A stretch of 31,658 nt of DNA. It comes from a virus. Below the pieces are notes generated by a model. The model worked only from the letters and a program-made list of their open reading frames with translations, was not told the DNA's origin and made no database searches. Positions 6,238-12,288 of the stretch are shown here, one piece after another. Positions within the stretch are counted from its first letter, which is position 1, and the number at the start of each line of letters is the position of its first letter. Made by a program: the position numbers and the translations under genes. The stretch covers positions 1 to 31,658 of the IMG/VR virus record IMGVR_UViG_3300012012_000807, one strand, 5' to 3'.

Positions 6238-6974
6238 TATTCCAGGGGTTCGGAGCGGTTAGCGGCCTGGGCAAGTCCCATTCGGTAGGCGACGCGGCAA
6301 GTCAGTTCCAGGTCCTTCCGAAGGTAGGCGATAGCCGCTTCGGGGTTGCTAGCAAGGTCGGAAGCAAAGTCCGCTCCGGAGCCGGACTTGCCTTCGCCGG
6401 TGAGCGCGCGGGCCACCGTGTCGAGATTGGAGCGACCAGAGTTTCGGCCTAGAATCCAAAGGTCGCGGAGGTCGTAGAAGGCCGAGGACCAGTTCGGGAA
6501 CCGTCCGCGGAGTTCGAAAACGGCGGGAGGAACACTAACCGAGTTAACCCAGGAACGCGCGACTAGGAACGGCAAGTCAAACTCGCGAGAGTTGAAGCCG
6601 ACGAATAGGGTTCGGTCGGTCTTACCGGTGAGGGAGTCCGAGACGATGCGCCAAAAGGAATTGAGGACTTCGCGTTCGTCGCCGGTGAGGGCGTAGAAGT
6701 CGCAAGCCTTGCCGTCGTCGCCGATGTAGGCTAGGCCGATCGCGAGGACCTTCCCAGATTCGGGAGCAAGGGCGGCGTTCGAAACAAAGGTCGAACGGTG
6801 CGAGGCTTCGGCCTGGGTAATCTTCGCCGCGATCAAAGCGGGGTCCTTCATATTCCCGACCTTAACCTCGGAGGGGTCGAAGGGCGGGATTAGCGACTCG
6901 ATACCGTCGGCGGGGCCGGTTTCGATATCGAAGGCGAGGAACTGGGGTCGGTAGTTTGTGGGGGCTGGTTTCAT
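6237..6974 (-). CDS. DnaQ/PolB-like 3'-5' exonuclease
   Basis: Probable DEDD-family DNA exonuclease acting in replication proofreading, end processing or recombination. Exo I is FDIET (Asp16, Glu18). Exo II lies in FVGFNSREFDLPFL (Asn127, Asp133). A further acidic block is YDLRDLW near 167-173. Exo III has Tyr217-x3-Asp221 in YLRKDLEL, so it is the DEDDy subtype. The protein has no polymerase domain: 245 residues cover the exonuclease fold only, resembling stand-alone PolB-exonuclease-like proteins. It heads the tightly overlapping cassette of exonuclease, initiator, loader, SWIM protein and endolysin, and begins with the CCCACAAATG start context. It may resect DNA for the ERF protein. Confidence 0.85.
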   Translation of the reverse strand: MKPAPTNYRPQFLAFDIETGPADGIESLIPPFDPSEVKVGNMKDPALIAAKITQAEASHRSTFVSNAALAPESGKVLAIGLAYIGDDGKACDFYALTGDEREVLNSFWRIVSDSLTGKTDRTLFVGFNSREFDLPFLVARSWVNSVSVPPAVFELRGRFPNWSSAFYDLRDLWILGRNSGRSNLDTVARALTGEGKSGSGADFASDLASNPEAAIAYLRKDLELTCRVAYRMGLAQAANRSEPLE

Positions 6975-7010
6975 TTGTGGGCGGTTTTGGGTTAGGGAGA
7001 GGGGGAAGGC

Positions 7011-7250
7011 CTAGGCCGACTTGCCGGCGGCGGTTGTAGCCTCGGCTAGGCGGTTAGGAAAGGGGTCGAGTCCGCGGTCGGAGACGCGGTTTACCCCTTG
7101 GTTAATCAGAATCCGAATTGCGTCGGTTCGGGAGACGCGGAGGGAACGCGAGAGTTCCCAAACGGCTTGGGCGATTTCGGAGTCGAGGCGAACGGTAATC
7201 GCGAACGGCTTAACTTCGGGGGTTGCGGGAGGGAGTTGGGCTTTTGGCAT
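7011..7250 (-). CDS. Ribbon-helix-helix DNA-binding protein
   Basis: A 79-residue probable transcriptional repressor of the ribbon-helix-helix type. Residues ~15-52 contain the family pattern: a short strand FAITVRLD, helix A SEIAQAVWELSRSL, a turn RVSRTDAIRILINQG with helix B. Flanking segments are short and disordered. RHH proteins bind as dimers to operator pairs and often repress their own operon. The palindromic clusters upstream at 10296-10447 are candidate targets, but that link is inference. It lies 36 bases upstream of the exonuclease gene. No toxin gene is next to it, so an antitoxin role is unlikely. Confidence 0.75.
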   Translation of the reverse strand: MPKAQLPPATPEVKPFAITVRLDSEIAQAVWELSRSLRVSRTDAIRILINQGVNRVSDRGLDPFPNRLAEATTAAGKSA

Positions 7251-7259
7251 AGGGAAAAG

Positions 7260-7913
7260 TTAGGAGTGAAGGTCGATAATAAACCCGCGCGTCGGCGCGA
7301 GGAGTCGCGGAGCGTAGGACTTAAAGTCGCGGGAAAGGGAAAGGTCGCGGGCCGCCGAGTCGATTGCGTCGCCGATCGCCTGGTCGACGCAAGCCGGCAG
7401 GACTTGCAAGCCTGGGAAGGCTAGGGGTTCCGAGGCCGGCGCGAGATAGGGGATACCGAGGGAAAGGTCGAAGGTTCGACCGTCGAACTTGTTATCGGGG
7501 GCGAGGTGCTTTCCGACGCGCTCGATAGCGGCGACGGTTCGGCGGGCGGAAATCGAGCGCATAACCGAAAGGAGGGAATCTTCGGTTTCGCCGTCGTTAT
7601 ACCGGGAGAAAACAAGCGCGTCGTTTAGGTCGTCGATAGCCTTATCGGTTAGGTCGATTGCCTCGGCTAAGTGGCGGGCGATTCGCGCGCCGTGTTTGTT
7701 AGCCTCTTCGGAAGGAATGTCGAACCGCTCGACGACGCGGAAGCCGTCCCAGTCGTTAAGGAAACCGTTTCGCTTCGTCCAATAGGGAAGGGAAGAGGAG
7801 GCCTTGAGCGCGGAGGAGAGTTCGGTTTCAACCCAGGACTCCGCGATCGTGGCGGAGAGGGGTTCGGGCCTTGCGATAGACGGAGCAAGGCAAACGATTA
7901 TTTGCGTTTTCAT
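7260..7913 (-). CDS. Hypothetical protein, 217 aa
   Basis: Unrecognised. The sequence looks globular and mixed alpha/beta, beginning MKTQIIVCLAPSIARP and containing a helical middle (HLAEAIDLTDKAIDDLNDAL near residues 80-99). No catalytic motif, zinc ligands, signal peptide or membrane segment is evident. It starts after a CCCACAAATG context, shared with the exonuclease, ERF and other early genes. It lies between the RusA resolvase (16 bases upstream) and the RHH protein. Being in a DNA-metabolism block suggests a nucleic-acid role, for example a nuclease accessory or host-takeover factor, without direct support. Confidence 0.7.
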   Translation of the reverse strand: MKTQIIVCLAPSIARPEPLSATIAESWVETELSSALKASSSLPYWTKRNGFLNDWDGFRVVERFDIPSEEANKHGARIARHLAEAIDLTDKAIDDLNDALVFSRYNDGETEDSLLSVMRSISARRTVAAIERVGKHLAPDNKFDGRTFDLSLGIPYLAPASEPLAFPGLQVLPACVDQAIGDAIDSAARDLSLSRDFKSYAPRLLAPTRGFIIDLHS

Positions 7914-7929
7914 TTGTGGGGTCGGCGGG

Positions 7930-8379
7930 TTATTCCGACCGCGTTAGACTCGCCGCGGTTGCGCGGATTTCAAGCCTAGGATTCGAAGAGTTTAATTTAA
8001 CGACGGTCAAATGAGCGACGCGCTGATCGGCAGGAATCACCGAACATTCCGCGAGGAGGTCGATAATAGCCTTAGCCAGGTTGTCCGCGTCGGGCTTCGT
8101 CGTCCGGTAGGCTTCGCCGGCGGCGGCGGCCTTAGAGGTTCCCGCGGGCCAAGGGTAAGCGACGACTAGGTTAAGCGAGACGGCCTTCGCTTGCCGGACT
8201 TCAAAAGCGGCTTGCGTAAGCGAAGCGACGCGGAGCCGGTGTTCGACTTGCCGGAGAAAGCGGGACCAGTCCGCGGGGATCTTCTTATAAAACCGCGGGC
8301 CGCGTTTCGTCATAGCCGCGCGGGTTCGCGATTGGCTAGTCGACCGCGGCGGGGTGCAAGGGATATTTAGGCAGAGCAT
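7930..8379 (-). CDS. rusA: RusA-family Holliday junction resolvase
   Basis: Endonuclease that cuts four-way DNA junctions formed during recombination, tidying branched DNA before packaging. Residues 95-107 carry the signature KPDADNLAKAIID with Asp97, Asp99, Lys103 and Asp107, and Asp118 follows in IPADQRV. The N-terminus (LNIPCTPPRSTSQSR) fits the start of the family, so the first ATG is preferred over Met23. The C-terminus is a beta-strand-type segment (LTVVKLNSSNPRLEIRA). At 149 residues it is slightly longer than E. coli RusA. Its ATG overlaps the upstream stop as TAATG. It belongs with the ERF protein and the exonuclease in a recombination set. Confidence 0.88.
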   Translation of the reverse strand: MLCLNIPCTPPRSTSQSRTRAAMTKRGPRFYKKIPADWSRFLRQVEHRLRVASLTQAAFEVRQAKAVSLNLVVAYPWPAGTSKAAAAGEAYRTTKPDADNLAKAIIDLLAECSVIPADQRVAHLTVVKLNSSNPRLEIRATAASLTRSE

Positions 8380-8720
8380 TAGTTAAGGACCCAGGCTAGG
8401 GAGTGTCCGAGGATTGCGGGGGCTTGGTCGTCGACCGTTAGGGATAGAAACCGCCCAGGATTATTTTCGTCGTCGATCCAGGAAACGCCGTCGAGGACTT
8501 CGCCGGTTAGCGTGTCGAGAACGATAGGCCTAGCGACGGCGCGCCAGAACTCGCGCAAAGCCTCCGCCGATTTAAACACCGGTTCAAGGTCGGTCGTCGG
8601 GTTAGCCTGGAACGCTAGCAAGGTCGTTGCCGCGTCGCGGGTTCGGCGAGACATTTTCGACTGATAGAATCGGGCGACGGTGTAGGCCGCGACCGGCTTA
8701 ACTGGGACTAGGGTTGGCAT
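8379..8720 (-). CDS. Hypothetical protein, 113 aa
   Basis: Unrecognised. The N-terminal half is basic and helical (YTVARFYQSKMSRRTRDAA near 13-31), and the C-terminal half is acidic with beta-type segments (VSWIDDENNPGRFLSLTVDD), ending in LGHSLAWVLN. It has no membrane segment or zinc motif. It is three bases after a 35-codon membrane-peptide gene and overlaps RusA by one base, so it is part of the same translationally linked run. It may be an accessory of the resolvase, but this is only a positional guess. Confidence 0.65.
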   Translation of the reverse strand: MPTLVPVKPVAAYTVARFYQSKMSRRTRDAATTLLAFQANPTTDLEPVFKSAEALREFWRAVARPIVLDTLTGEVLDGVSWIDDENNPGRFLSLTVDDQAPAILGHSLAWVLN

Positions 8721-8723
8721 CGG

Positions 8724-8831
8724 TTAGAACTTAGGGTTATCGATAATCTCGAAGAGGGAAGGGCCGGAGCCTAGCGCGTAGATCGCGAAGGCGAGGCCGG
8801 CGGCGAGGAGAAGGAAGAGAAGGGTTCGCAT
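8724..8831 (-). CDS. Small single-span membrane peptide, 35 aa
   Basis: A 35-codon gene from ATG at 8831-8829 to TAA at 8726-8724. The product starts MRTLLFLLLAAGLAFAIYAL, one transmembrane helix or uncleaved signal anchor with an Arg at position 2, then a short polar tail GSGPSLFEIIDNPKF. It fits neatly between neighbours (10 bases after the upstream gene, 3 before the next). The helix is too regular and the spacing too tight to be chance, but a peptide this size is hard to prove. It could be a small inner-membrane toxin, an exclusion peptide or a lysis regulator. Confidence 0.55.
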   Translation of the reverse strand: MRTLLFLLLAAGLAFAIYALGSGPSLFEIIDNPKF

Positions 8832-8841
8832 CGGTCCAGGC

Positions 8842-9183
8842 TTAGGAGTTAAGAACGGCGTTAATCCGTTCGGCTTCGTTAGCGGTAGCGCGGCGAGGCT
8901 TTACCGGCTTGCCGCTTTGGACGATTGCGCCGGCGCGGTTAACTAGGATTTCGGAGAGGAGGCAAACGGAGCGGACCTTTTCCCAGTTGTTCTTTGCGCG
9001 GAGGTCCTCGGCGTAGGCCGCGCCTAGGTCGACGAGGAACTGCGTCGGGAGTTCGGAGCCGGCGGGAAAGGCCTCGATCTCGTCGCGGAGCGCGCGGAGG
9101 TTAACTTCGGCGAGGTCGAAGCGGGTTCGGGCTTCGGTTCGCTTTGCCTTTAATGCGGCTAAGTTTTCGTCGGTGATTTTCAT
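8842..9183 (-). CDS. Helical hypothetical protein, 113 aa
   Basis: Unrecognised, strongly alpha-helical. The first ~40 residues (LAALKAKRTEARTRFDLAEV and LRALRDEIEAF) look like a coiled coil, followed by a second helical part (AAYAEDLRAKNNWEKV) and a basic tail (KPVKPRRATANEAERI). It begins with an MKIT N-terminus after a leader that resembles, but does not exactly match, the CCACAAATG context. It is separated by 36 bases from the previous gene. No enzymatic or metal-binding motif is visible. Confidence 0.65.
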   Translation of the reverse strand: MKITDENLAALKAKRTEARTRFDLAEVNLRALRDEIEAFPAGSELPTQFLVDLGAAYAEDLRAKNNWEKVRSVCLLSEILVNRAGAIVQSGKPVKPRRATANEAERINAVLNS

Positions 9184-9219
9184 TTGAGCGGGTAGGGTTG
9201 GGTTCGGTTTCGGGTTGGG

Positions 9220-9498
9220 TTAGGAAATCAGTTCGGCGGCAATCTCGTCGGAAGCCGTGTTGCCGTGTTCGAAGTTGGAGCCGAGGCCGAGGCTAGACTC
9301 GAAAGCCATTTCGAGAGAGTCGCGGACGGACTCGGTAAGGACAGCGCGGGCGGCTTCGACCTGGGCGGCGGTAACGCGACCGGCTTTCTCGGCTTTGCGA
9401 TACTTGGCCCAGGTAGCCTTTGCCTTCTTAACCTGGCGAAGCGCGGCGGCTACGCGGTTAAGATCGGCGAGGATTGTTTTGTTTTGTTCGGTTTTCAT
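9220..9498 (-). CDS. Helical basic/acidic hypothetical protein, 92 aa
   Basis: Unrecognised. The N-terminal two thirds are a charged helical stretch (LNRVAAALRQVKKAKATWAK near 13-32, then AAQVEAARAVLTESVRDSLE), and the end is acidic (TASDEIAAELIS). The gene is directly downstream of one copy of the 70-bp promoter-like element (9531-9600), and its start has the sequence CGATCCACAAATGAAA, shared with the gene at 9927-10205, which follows the other copy. It is therefore probably among the first proteins made after infection. Typical early phage host-takeover proteins look like this, but its function is unknown. Confidence 0.65.
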   Translation of the reverse strand: MKTEQNKTILADLNRVAAALRQVKKAKATWAKYRKAEKAGRVTAAQVEAARAVLTESVRDSLEMAFESSLGLGSNFEHGNTASDEIAAELIS

Positions 9499-9530
9499 TT
9501 GTGGATCGGGTTTAGCGGATTGGGTTAGTT

Positions 9531-9600
9531 GGAACGAATAAGAACCTAGAGGAACCTTGCGGGGTGTAAAGGGTAAAAGAGAAGTTTCTTTCTACCCCCT
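9531..9600 (-). promoter_or_regulatory. Promoter-like element, copy A
   Basis: One of two 70-base elements with the same internal spacing. On the minus strand it has TTTACA (9570-9565), 16 bases, then TAGGTT (9548-9543) inside an 18-base block identical to copy B (plus strand 9531-9548). The upstream end carries AGGGGGTAGAA (9600-9590), also shared. TTTACA is a fair -35 box; TAGGTT is a poor match to a standard -10 box. It drives the gene ending at 9220. Confidence 0.5.
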
Positions 9601-9905
9601 TATTCCTTCGGGAATAGGGCGATTTGACGATCCATAAGGGCGCGCGAAATAACCGCGTTCTCTTTACGGACTCGGATTCCAAGGGGGACGGAGCCGGTAA
9701 TCCCTTGGTAATTCGCAACTAGGCGAAAGACCGAGGCCGAGTTCCGATAAACCGCGTCGCGGTTAGCCTGGGCATCGGAGAGGTTGTTTGCGATTCGACG
9801 AGAGGTTCGGAACCAGGCGACAATTTCGGCGGAGAGTTCGGGCTTATCCATCGTCGCAACTGCGGCGAGGTATTCGGCGTAAGACTTAGCGGGGCGGAGT
9901 TTCAT
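9600..9905 (-). CDS. Hypothetical protein, 101 aa
   Basis: Unrecognised. A largely helical protein: YAEYLAAVATMDKPELSAEI near residues 9-28, then RTSRRIANNLSDAQANRDAV, with a basic C-terminal half (GIRVRKENAVISRAL). It starts MKLRPA after a leader without a Shine-Dalgarno sequence. Its stop codon lies at the upstream edge of promoter-like element A, so the element's AGGGGGTAGAA box is at the very end of this gene. It is the second gene downstream of element B and so is expected early. No motif points to a function. Confidence 0.65.
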   Translation of the reverse strand: MKLRPAKSYAEYLAAVATMDKPELSAEIVAWFRTSRRIANNLSDAQANRDAVYRNSASVFRLVANYQGITGSVPLGIRVRKENAVISRALMDRQIALFPKE

Positions 9906-9926
9906 TTAAGAGGGTAGGGTTAGGGT

Positions 9927-10205
9927 TTACTTAGTGATTAGAACGAACTCGGAGGGGAACCGTTTAGCGCAATCGGAACCGACCGGCGAATAACCGAGGT
10001 CGCAATTTTCCGAGATTTTAAGCGCGGTCGGGATAAAGCAATTAGAGTTAGAAACGCGGACCCAGTATTCGACCGCGCTAGGCTTCATCTTACGACCGCA
10101 ACAAATGCAACGCTCGTCGGCCCAGGCGTTGCTATTCATCATTTGGATCGCGGCGGTTTCAATGCCGTCGAGTTCGATAGTTTTGATTTCGAGTTTTGCT
10201 TTCAT
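9927..10205 (-). CDS. Small zinc-binding-type protein, 92 aa
   Basis: The first gene after the large intergenic region, so probably expressed earliest. The sequence includes CICCGRKMKPS near residues 33-43 and a later VGSDCAKRF near residues 77-85. The CxCCGR...GSDCAK arrangement resembles the small phage and bacterial zinc-ribbon proteins in which the second metal site reads GPxCA. The N-terminus is a helical/beta lead-in. Its start context, CGATCCACAAATGAAA, is shared with the gene at 9220-9498. A nucleic-acid or protein-binding role is likely for such a ribbon but the target is unknown. Confidence 0.7.
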   Translation of the reverse strand: MKAKLEIKTIELDGIETAAIQMMNSNAWADERCICCGRKMKPSAVEYWVRVSNSNCFIPTALKISENCDLGYSPVGSDCAKRFPSEFVLITK

Positions 10206-10236
10206 TTGTGGATCGTGTTTGGTTCGGTTGTTGGTT

Positions 10237-10306
10237 GGAACGAATAAGAACCTAAGAGAACCTCCGTCCGAGTAAAGCCTAAATGTGAAACTATTTTCTA
10301 CCCCCT
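10237..10306 (-). promoter_or_regulatory. Promoter-like element, copy B
   Basis: Second copy of the 70-base element, same length and spacing as copy A. On the minus strand: TTTACT (10276-10271), 16 bases, TAGGTT (10254-10249) within the identical 18-base block (plus strand 10237-10254), and upstream AGGGGGTAGAA (10306-10296). The middle of the element differs between copies while these boxes are kept. It precedes the first early gene (starting at 10205). Confidence 0.55.
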
Positions 10307-10410
10307 AGGGGAAGCCGATTTGCGGGGGGTGTCTACCCCTAGCCGGCAAAAGGCCTAGGCCTCTAGGGGATACCCCCTTTAGAACCGAAGCCTAGGGGGT
10401 AGAATAACCC

Positions 10411-10447
10411 CAGAAAAGGAAAAGGCTAGGGGACCCAACCCCTAGCC
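10411..10447 (-). terminator. Intrinsic terminator after the lysis genes
   Basis: Perfect 9-bp arms GGCTAGGGG (10424-10432) and CCCCTAGCC (10439-10447) with a 6-base loop. Read on the minus strand, the hairpin is followed by TTTTCCTTTTCTG (10423-10411). It lies 67 bases beyond the last late gene and would stop late transcription before the early promoter region. Confidence 0.75.
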
Positions 10448-10513
10448 CCGGCTTTCGCCGTGTTCCGACCGACCCACAAAAGAGAACTACCTAACCGCCT
10501 GGACTTCTCTAGG

Positions 10514-10957
10514 CTAATCTCTTCGGAATCCGAGGAGCCGGAAAAGCGAAGCGACTAGAACCGTAATCCCTACCCCTAGGGCGACCAGGCTAGACCAGGT
10601 AAAGACGCGAAGGTTTTGCTGGCATCGTTCGTCGCAAATGGAAGCCGCGTCGACGGCGGCGAGGAGATCGGCGTTAGCCTTTTCGAGTTCCTTATCGTCG
10701 GAGGCTATTGCGCCTTTCGAGTTAACGACGACCGCGGCCCAGTTCTTTTTTACGAACGCCGCGCCCATCTTCTCAACCGACGAGTGAACCTCGGCGTGAA
10801 ACTTTAAGAGGTCGGAGTTAACCAGGAGGCCGACCGCGGATTGATAGGCTAGCAAAAGGCAAAGGGCGATAATCGCAATCTTACCGTTTCCGCTTTCTCC
10901 GCTTCGCGGGCCGGTCGGCTTGCTTTCGCTTTTGCTTGGGTTCGGTTTCGTTTTCAT
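10514..10957 (-). CDS. Two-span membrane protein of the lysis cassette
   Basis: A 147-residue membrane protein. After a polar basic N-terminus it has one span near 27-46 (IAIIALCLLLAYQSAVGLLV), a ~75-residue extracytoplasmic-type region with two cysteines (Cys108, Cys112), and a second span near 121-141, ending RRD. Two cysteines in the loop could form a disulfide. The ATG sits 77 bases inside the holin-like gene, a long overlap, but the start context (CCAATGAAAACG) matches other genes. It is the last late gene before the terminator. An antiholin or holin partner role is possible; no family is recognised with confidence. Confidence 0.6.
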   Translation of the reverse strand: MKTKPNPSKSESKPTGPRSGESGNGKIAIIALCLLLAYQSAVGLLVNSDLLKFHAEVHSSVEKMGAAFVKKNWAAVVVNSKGAIASDDKELEKANADLLAAVDAASICDERCQQNLRVFTWSSLVALGVGITVLVASLFRLLGFRRD

Positions 10958-11282
10958 TGGTAGGAAGTTTTCCCTCGCGCCATTTGCGGACGATTAGTTC
11001 GACGGCTTCCGCGGCGGCTACGCCGGCGGTCGATTGGATAAGGGCTTTATAGAGTCCAGAAATGGGAGCGTCGTATAAGCCGAAGTAAGTGATCCCTCCG
11101 ACGAGCGCGCCCGCAGTAATTCGTTTAACCCATACGACCCAGTTAGGGGAGTTCTTACTGAGGAGAAGTCGAGCAAGCGCGCCTCCGCCGCCGAGACTAA
11201 AAACAGTAGGCCAGACGCGGCGGAAGTCGTCGGTCGCTTTCGCGAGGGAGTCGGCATCATTAGGGGGAGGGGAGGGAGCCAT
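10881..11282 (-). CDS. Putative holin
   Basis: A 133-residue protein with the features of a holin: three probable membrane helices (near 28-41, 52-69 and 78-97, separated by Gly-rich turns and basic residues) and a strongly basic cytoplasmic tail ending AKRRKRKR. Holins form lesions in the cytoplasmic membrane at a programmed time to release or activate endolysin. The arrangement resembles LydA/gp13-type holins, although the match is by layout, not by conserved residues. It overlaps the lipoprotein gene upstream by 23 bases and the two-span membrane gene downstream by 77 bases, a compressed lysis cluster. The endolysin itself is encoded in the replication operon. Confidence 0.65.
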   Translation of the reverse strand: MAPSPPPNDADSLAKATDDFRRVWPTVFSLGGGGALARLLLSKNSPNWVVWVKRITAGALVGGITYFGLYDAPISGLYKALIQSTAGVAAAEAVELIVRKWREGKLPTNENETEPKQKRKQADRPAKRRKRKR

Positions 11283-12099
11283 TTTCGGGAGGGTTAGTCG
11301 AAGCCGCGTCGACGATTGGAATAGGCTTCGGGGGTAAGAGGTAACGGCGCGCGACGATCGCGAGGCCGATAAGGGCCACTAGGCCGAGGCTTCCGCCGGC
11401 TACCCAAGGGAACCATTCAGAGTTTAGAACTTTGTCGAGCAGTCCAGGAACCGCCGCGGAGACGATACCGCCTAGCATAAGGCAAACCCCGCCGACGCGA
11501 CCGCCTGGGATAAGGCCTCCGAAGGCGAGGAGAAGGGTTCCGATCGCGAAGAGTCCAACCCCTAGCGCGGCGAATAGGTAATTACGGCGCGCGGCCTCCG
11601 CCGCGTCTCGGTCCGCGTGAGCCGCGGCGACCTTTTGTTCGGCCTCCTTTTTGATAGCCTCTAACTTCGCGGCGTTGTCGGCTTTCTCGGCTTCGAACTT
11701 AGACCAAAGTTCGTCGCGTTCGCGCGAGAGTTTATCGGCAAAGGTAATAAGGCTAGCGTCGGCTTTCGTTAGGTCCTCGCCGGCTAGCCGTTTCTTTACG
11801 CGGGCTAAGGCTTCCGCCGTGTCCTCCGCGGTAGGGCGGGAAAGAAAGGCCTCGGCGACCTTGAGTTCCGCGGAGGCCGCGACCTTCGCCGGCGACTCGT
11901 TAACCTGGTCGACAGCGACCTTAGCCGCGCCGACCGCGGCCCCGGCCTTCGACTCCGCCGCGTCGCTTGCGTCGGCGTATTGGTCCGCCGCCGTCTTAGA
12001 ACCCGAACCGCCTAGGGTAGGGTCGGGCAAGATCGCTTGACCGCCGGCGCAACCGGCAAGCGCAAGCGCGCAAAAGAATAGGGCGGAAATCCGCCTCAT
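11260..12099 (-). CDS. Lipoprotein with coiled coil and C-terminal spans (spanin-like)
   Basis: Probable lysis-related envelope protein. Residues 1-16 form a lipoprotein signal with lipobox LAGC (Cys17). Residues ~55-170 are Ala/Lys/Glu-rich and helical, probably a long coiled coil. Three hydrophobic spans follow near 174-196, 201-221 and 231-251, then a Pro-rich tail. A lipid anchor at one end and a membrane span at the other is the plan of unimolecular spanins, which fuse inner and outer membranes in Gram-negative hosts. Typical u-spanins have one span and are shorter, so this is a candidate only. It overlaps the 54-residue membrane protein gene by four bases. Confidence 0.65.
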   Translation of the reverse strand: MRRISALFFCALALAGCAGGQAILPDPTLGGSGSKTAADQYADASDAAESKAGAAVGAAKVAVDQVNESPAKVAASAELKVAEAFLSRPTAEDTAEALARVKKRLAGEDLTKADASLITFADKLSRERDELWSKFEAEKADNAAKLEAIKKEAEQKVAAAHADRDAAEAARRNYLFAALGVGLFAIGTLLLAFGGLIPGGRVGGVCLMLGGIVSAAVPGLLDKVLNSEWFPWVAGGSLGLVALIGLAIVARRYLLPPKPIPIVDAASTNPPENGSLPSP

Positions 12100-12260
12100 T
12101 TTTTAAAGCGGTCGGAAACCTTATCGGCAACTTTCTCGGCTTCGGCCTTAACCTGGTCGGCAAGTTTAGCCGCCTTTGCTTGGTTATTCTTGAAAACGAA
12201 GATCCCAGTTAGGAACCCGAAGAGAAGGCCGAAGAGGACACCGGAGAGAAATGTAATCAT
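12096..12260 (-). CDS. Small membrane protein with helical tail, 54 aa
   Basis: The supported start is the ATG at 12260-12258; a longer reading of the frame would enter the fibre gene. Residues ~3-23 are one membrane span (ITFLSGVLFGLLFGFLTGIF), followed by a charged helix (AKLADQVKAEAEKVADKV) with heptad-like spacing, ending RFKK. A single N-terminal span plus a short coiled coil recalls an inner-membrane spanin or an antiholin, although 54 residues is very short for a spanin. It overlaps the next gene by four bases (ATGA) and lies 28 bases after the fibre gene, opening the lysis cassette. Confidence 0.65.
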   Translation of the reverse strand: MITFLSGVLFGLLFGFLTGIFVFKNNQAKAAKLADQVKAEAEKVADKVSDRFKK

Positions 12261-12288
12261 AGGATGAACAGTTTTTTTGTTTATATTG

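Larger units (their letters stand above)
10206..10513. other. Intergenic control region, 308 bases
   Basis: The only gene-free stretch above 300 bases. From right to left along transcription it holds the end of the lysis gene, a hairpin terminator (10411-10447), several overlapping palindromes built on CCCCTAG/CTAGGGG (10302-10311, 10336-10369, a 12-bp perfect palindrome at 10351-10362, and arms 10371-10378/10394-10401), then promoter-like element B (10237-10306). It separates late structural genes from early genes. Confidence 0.65.
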
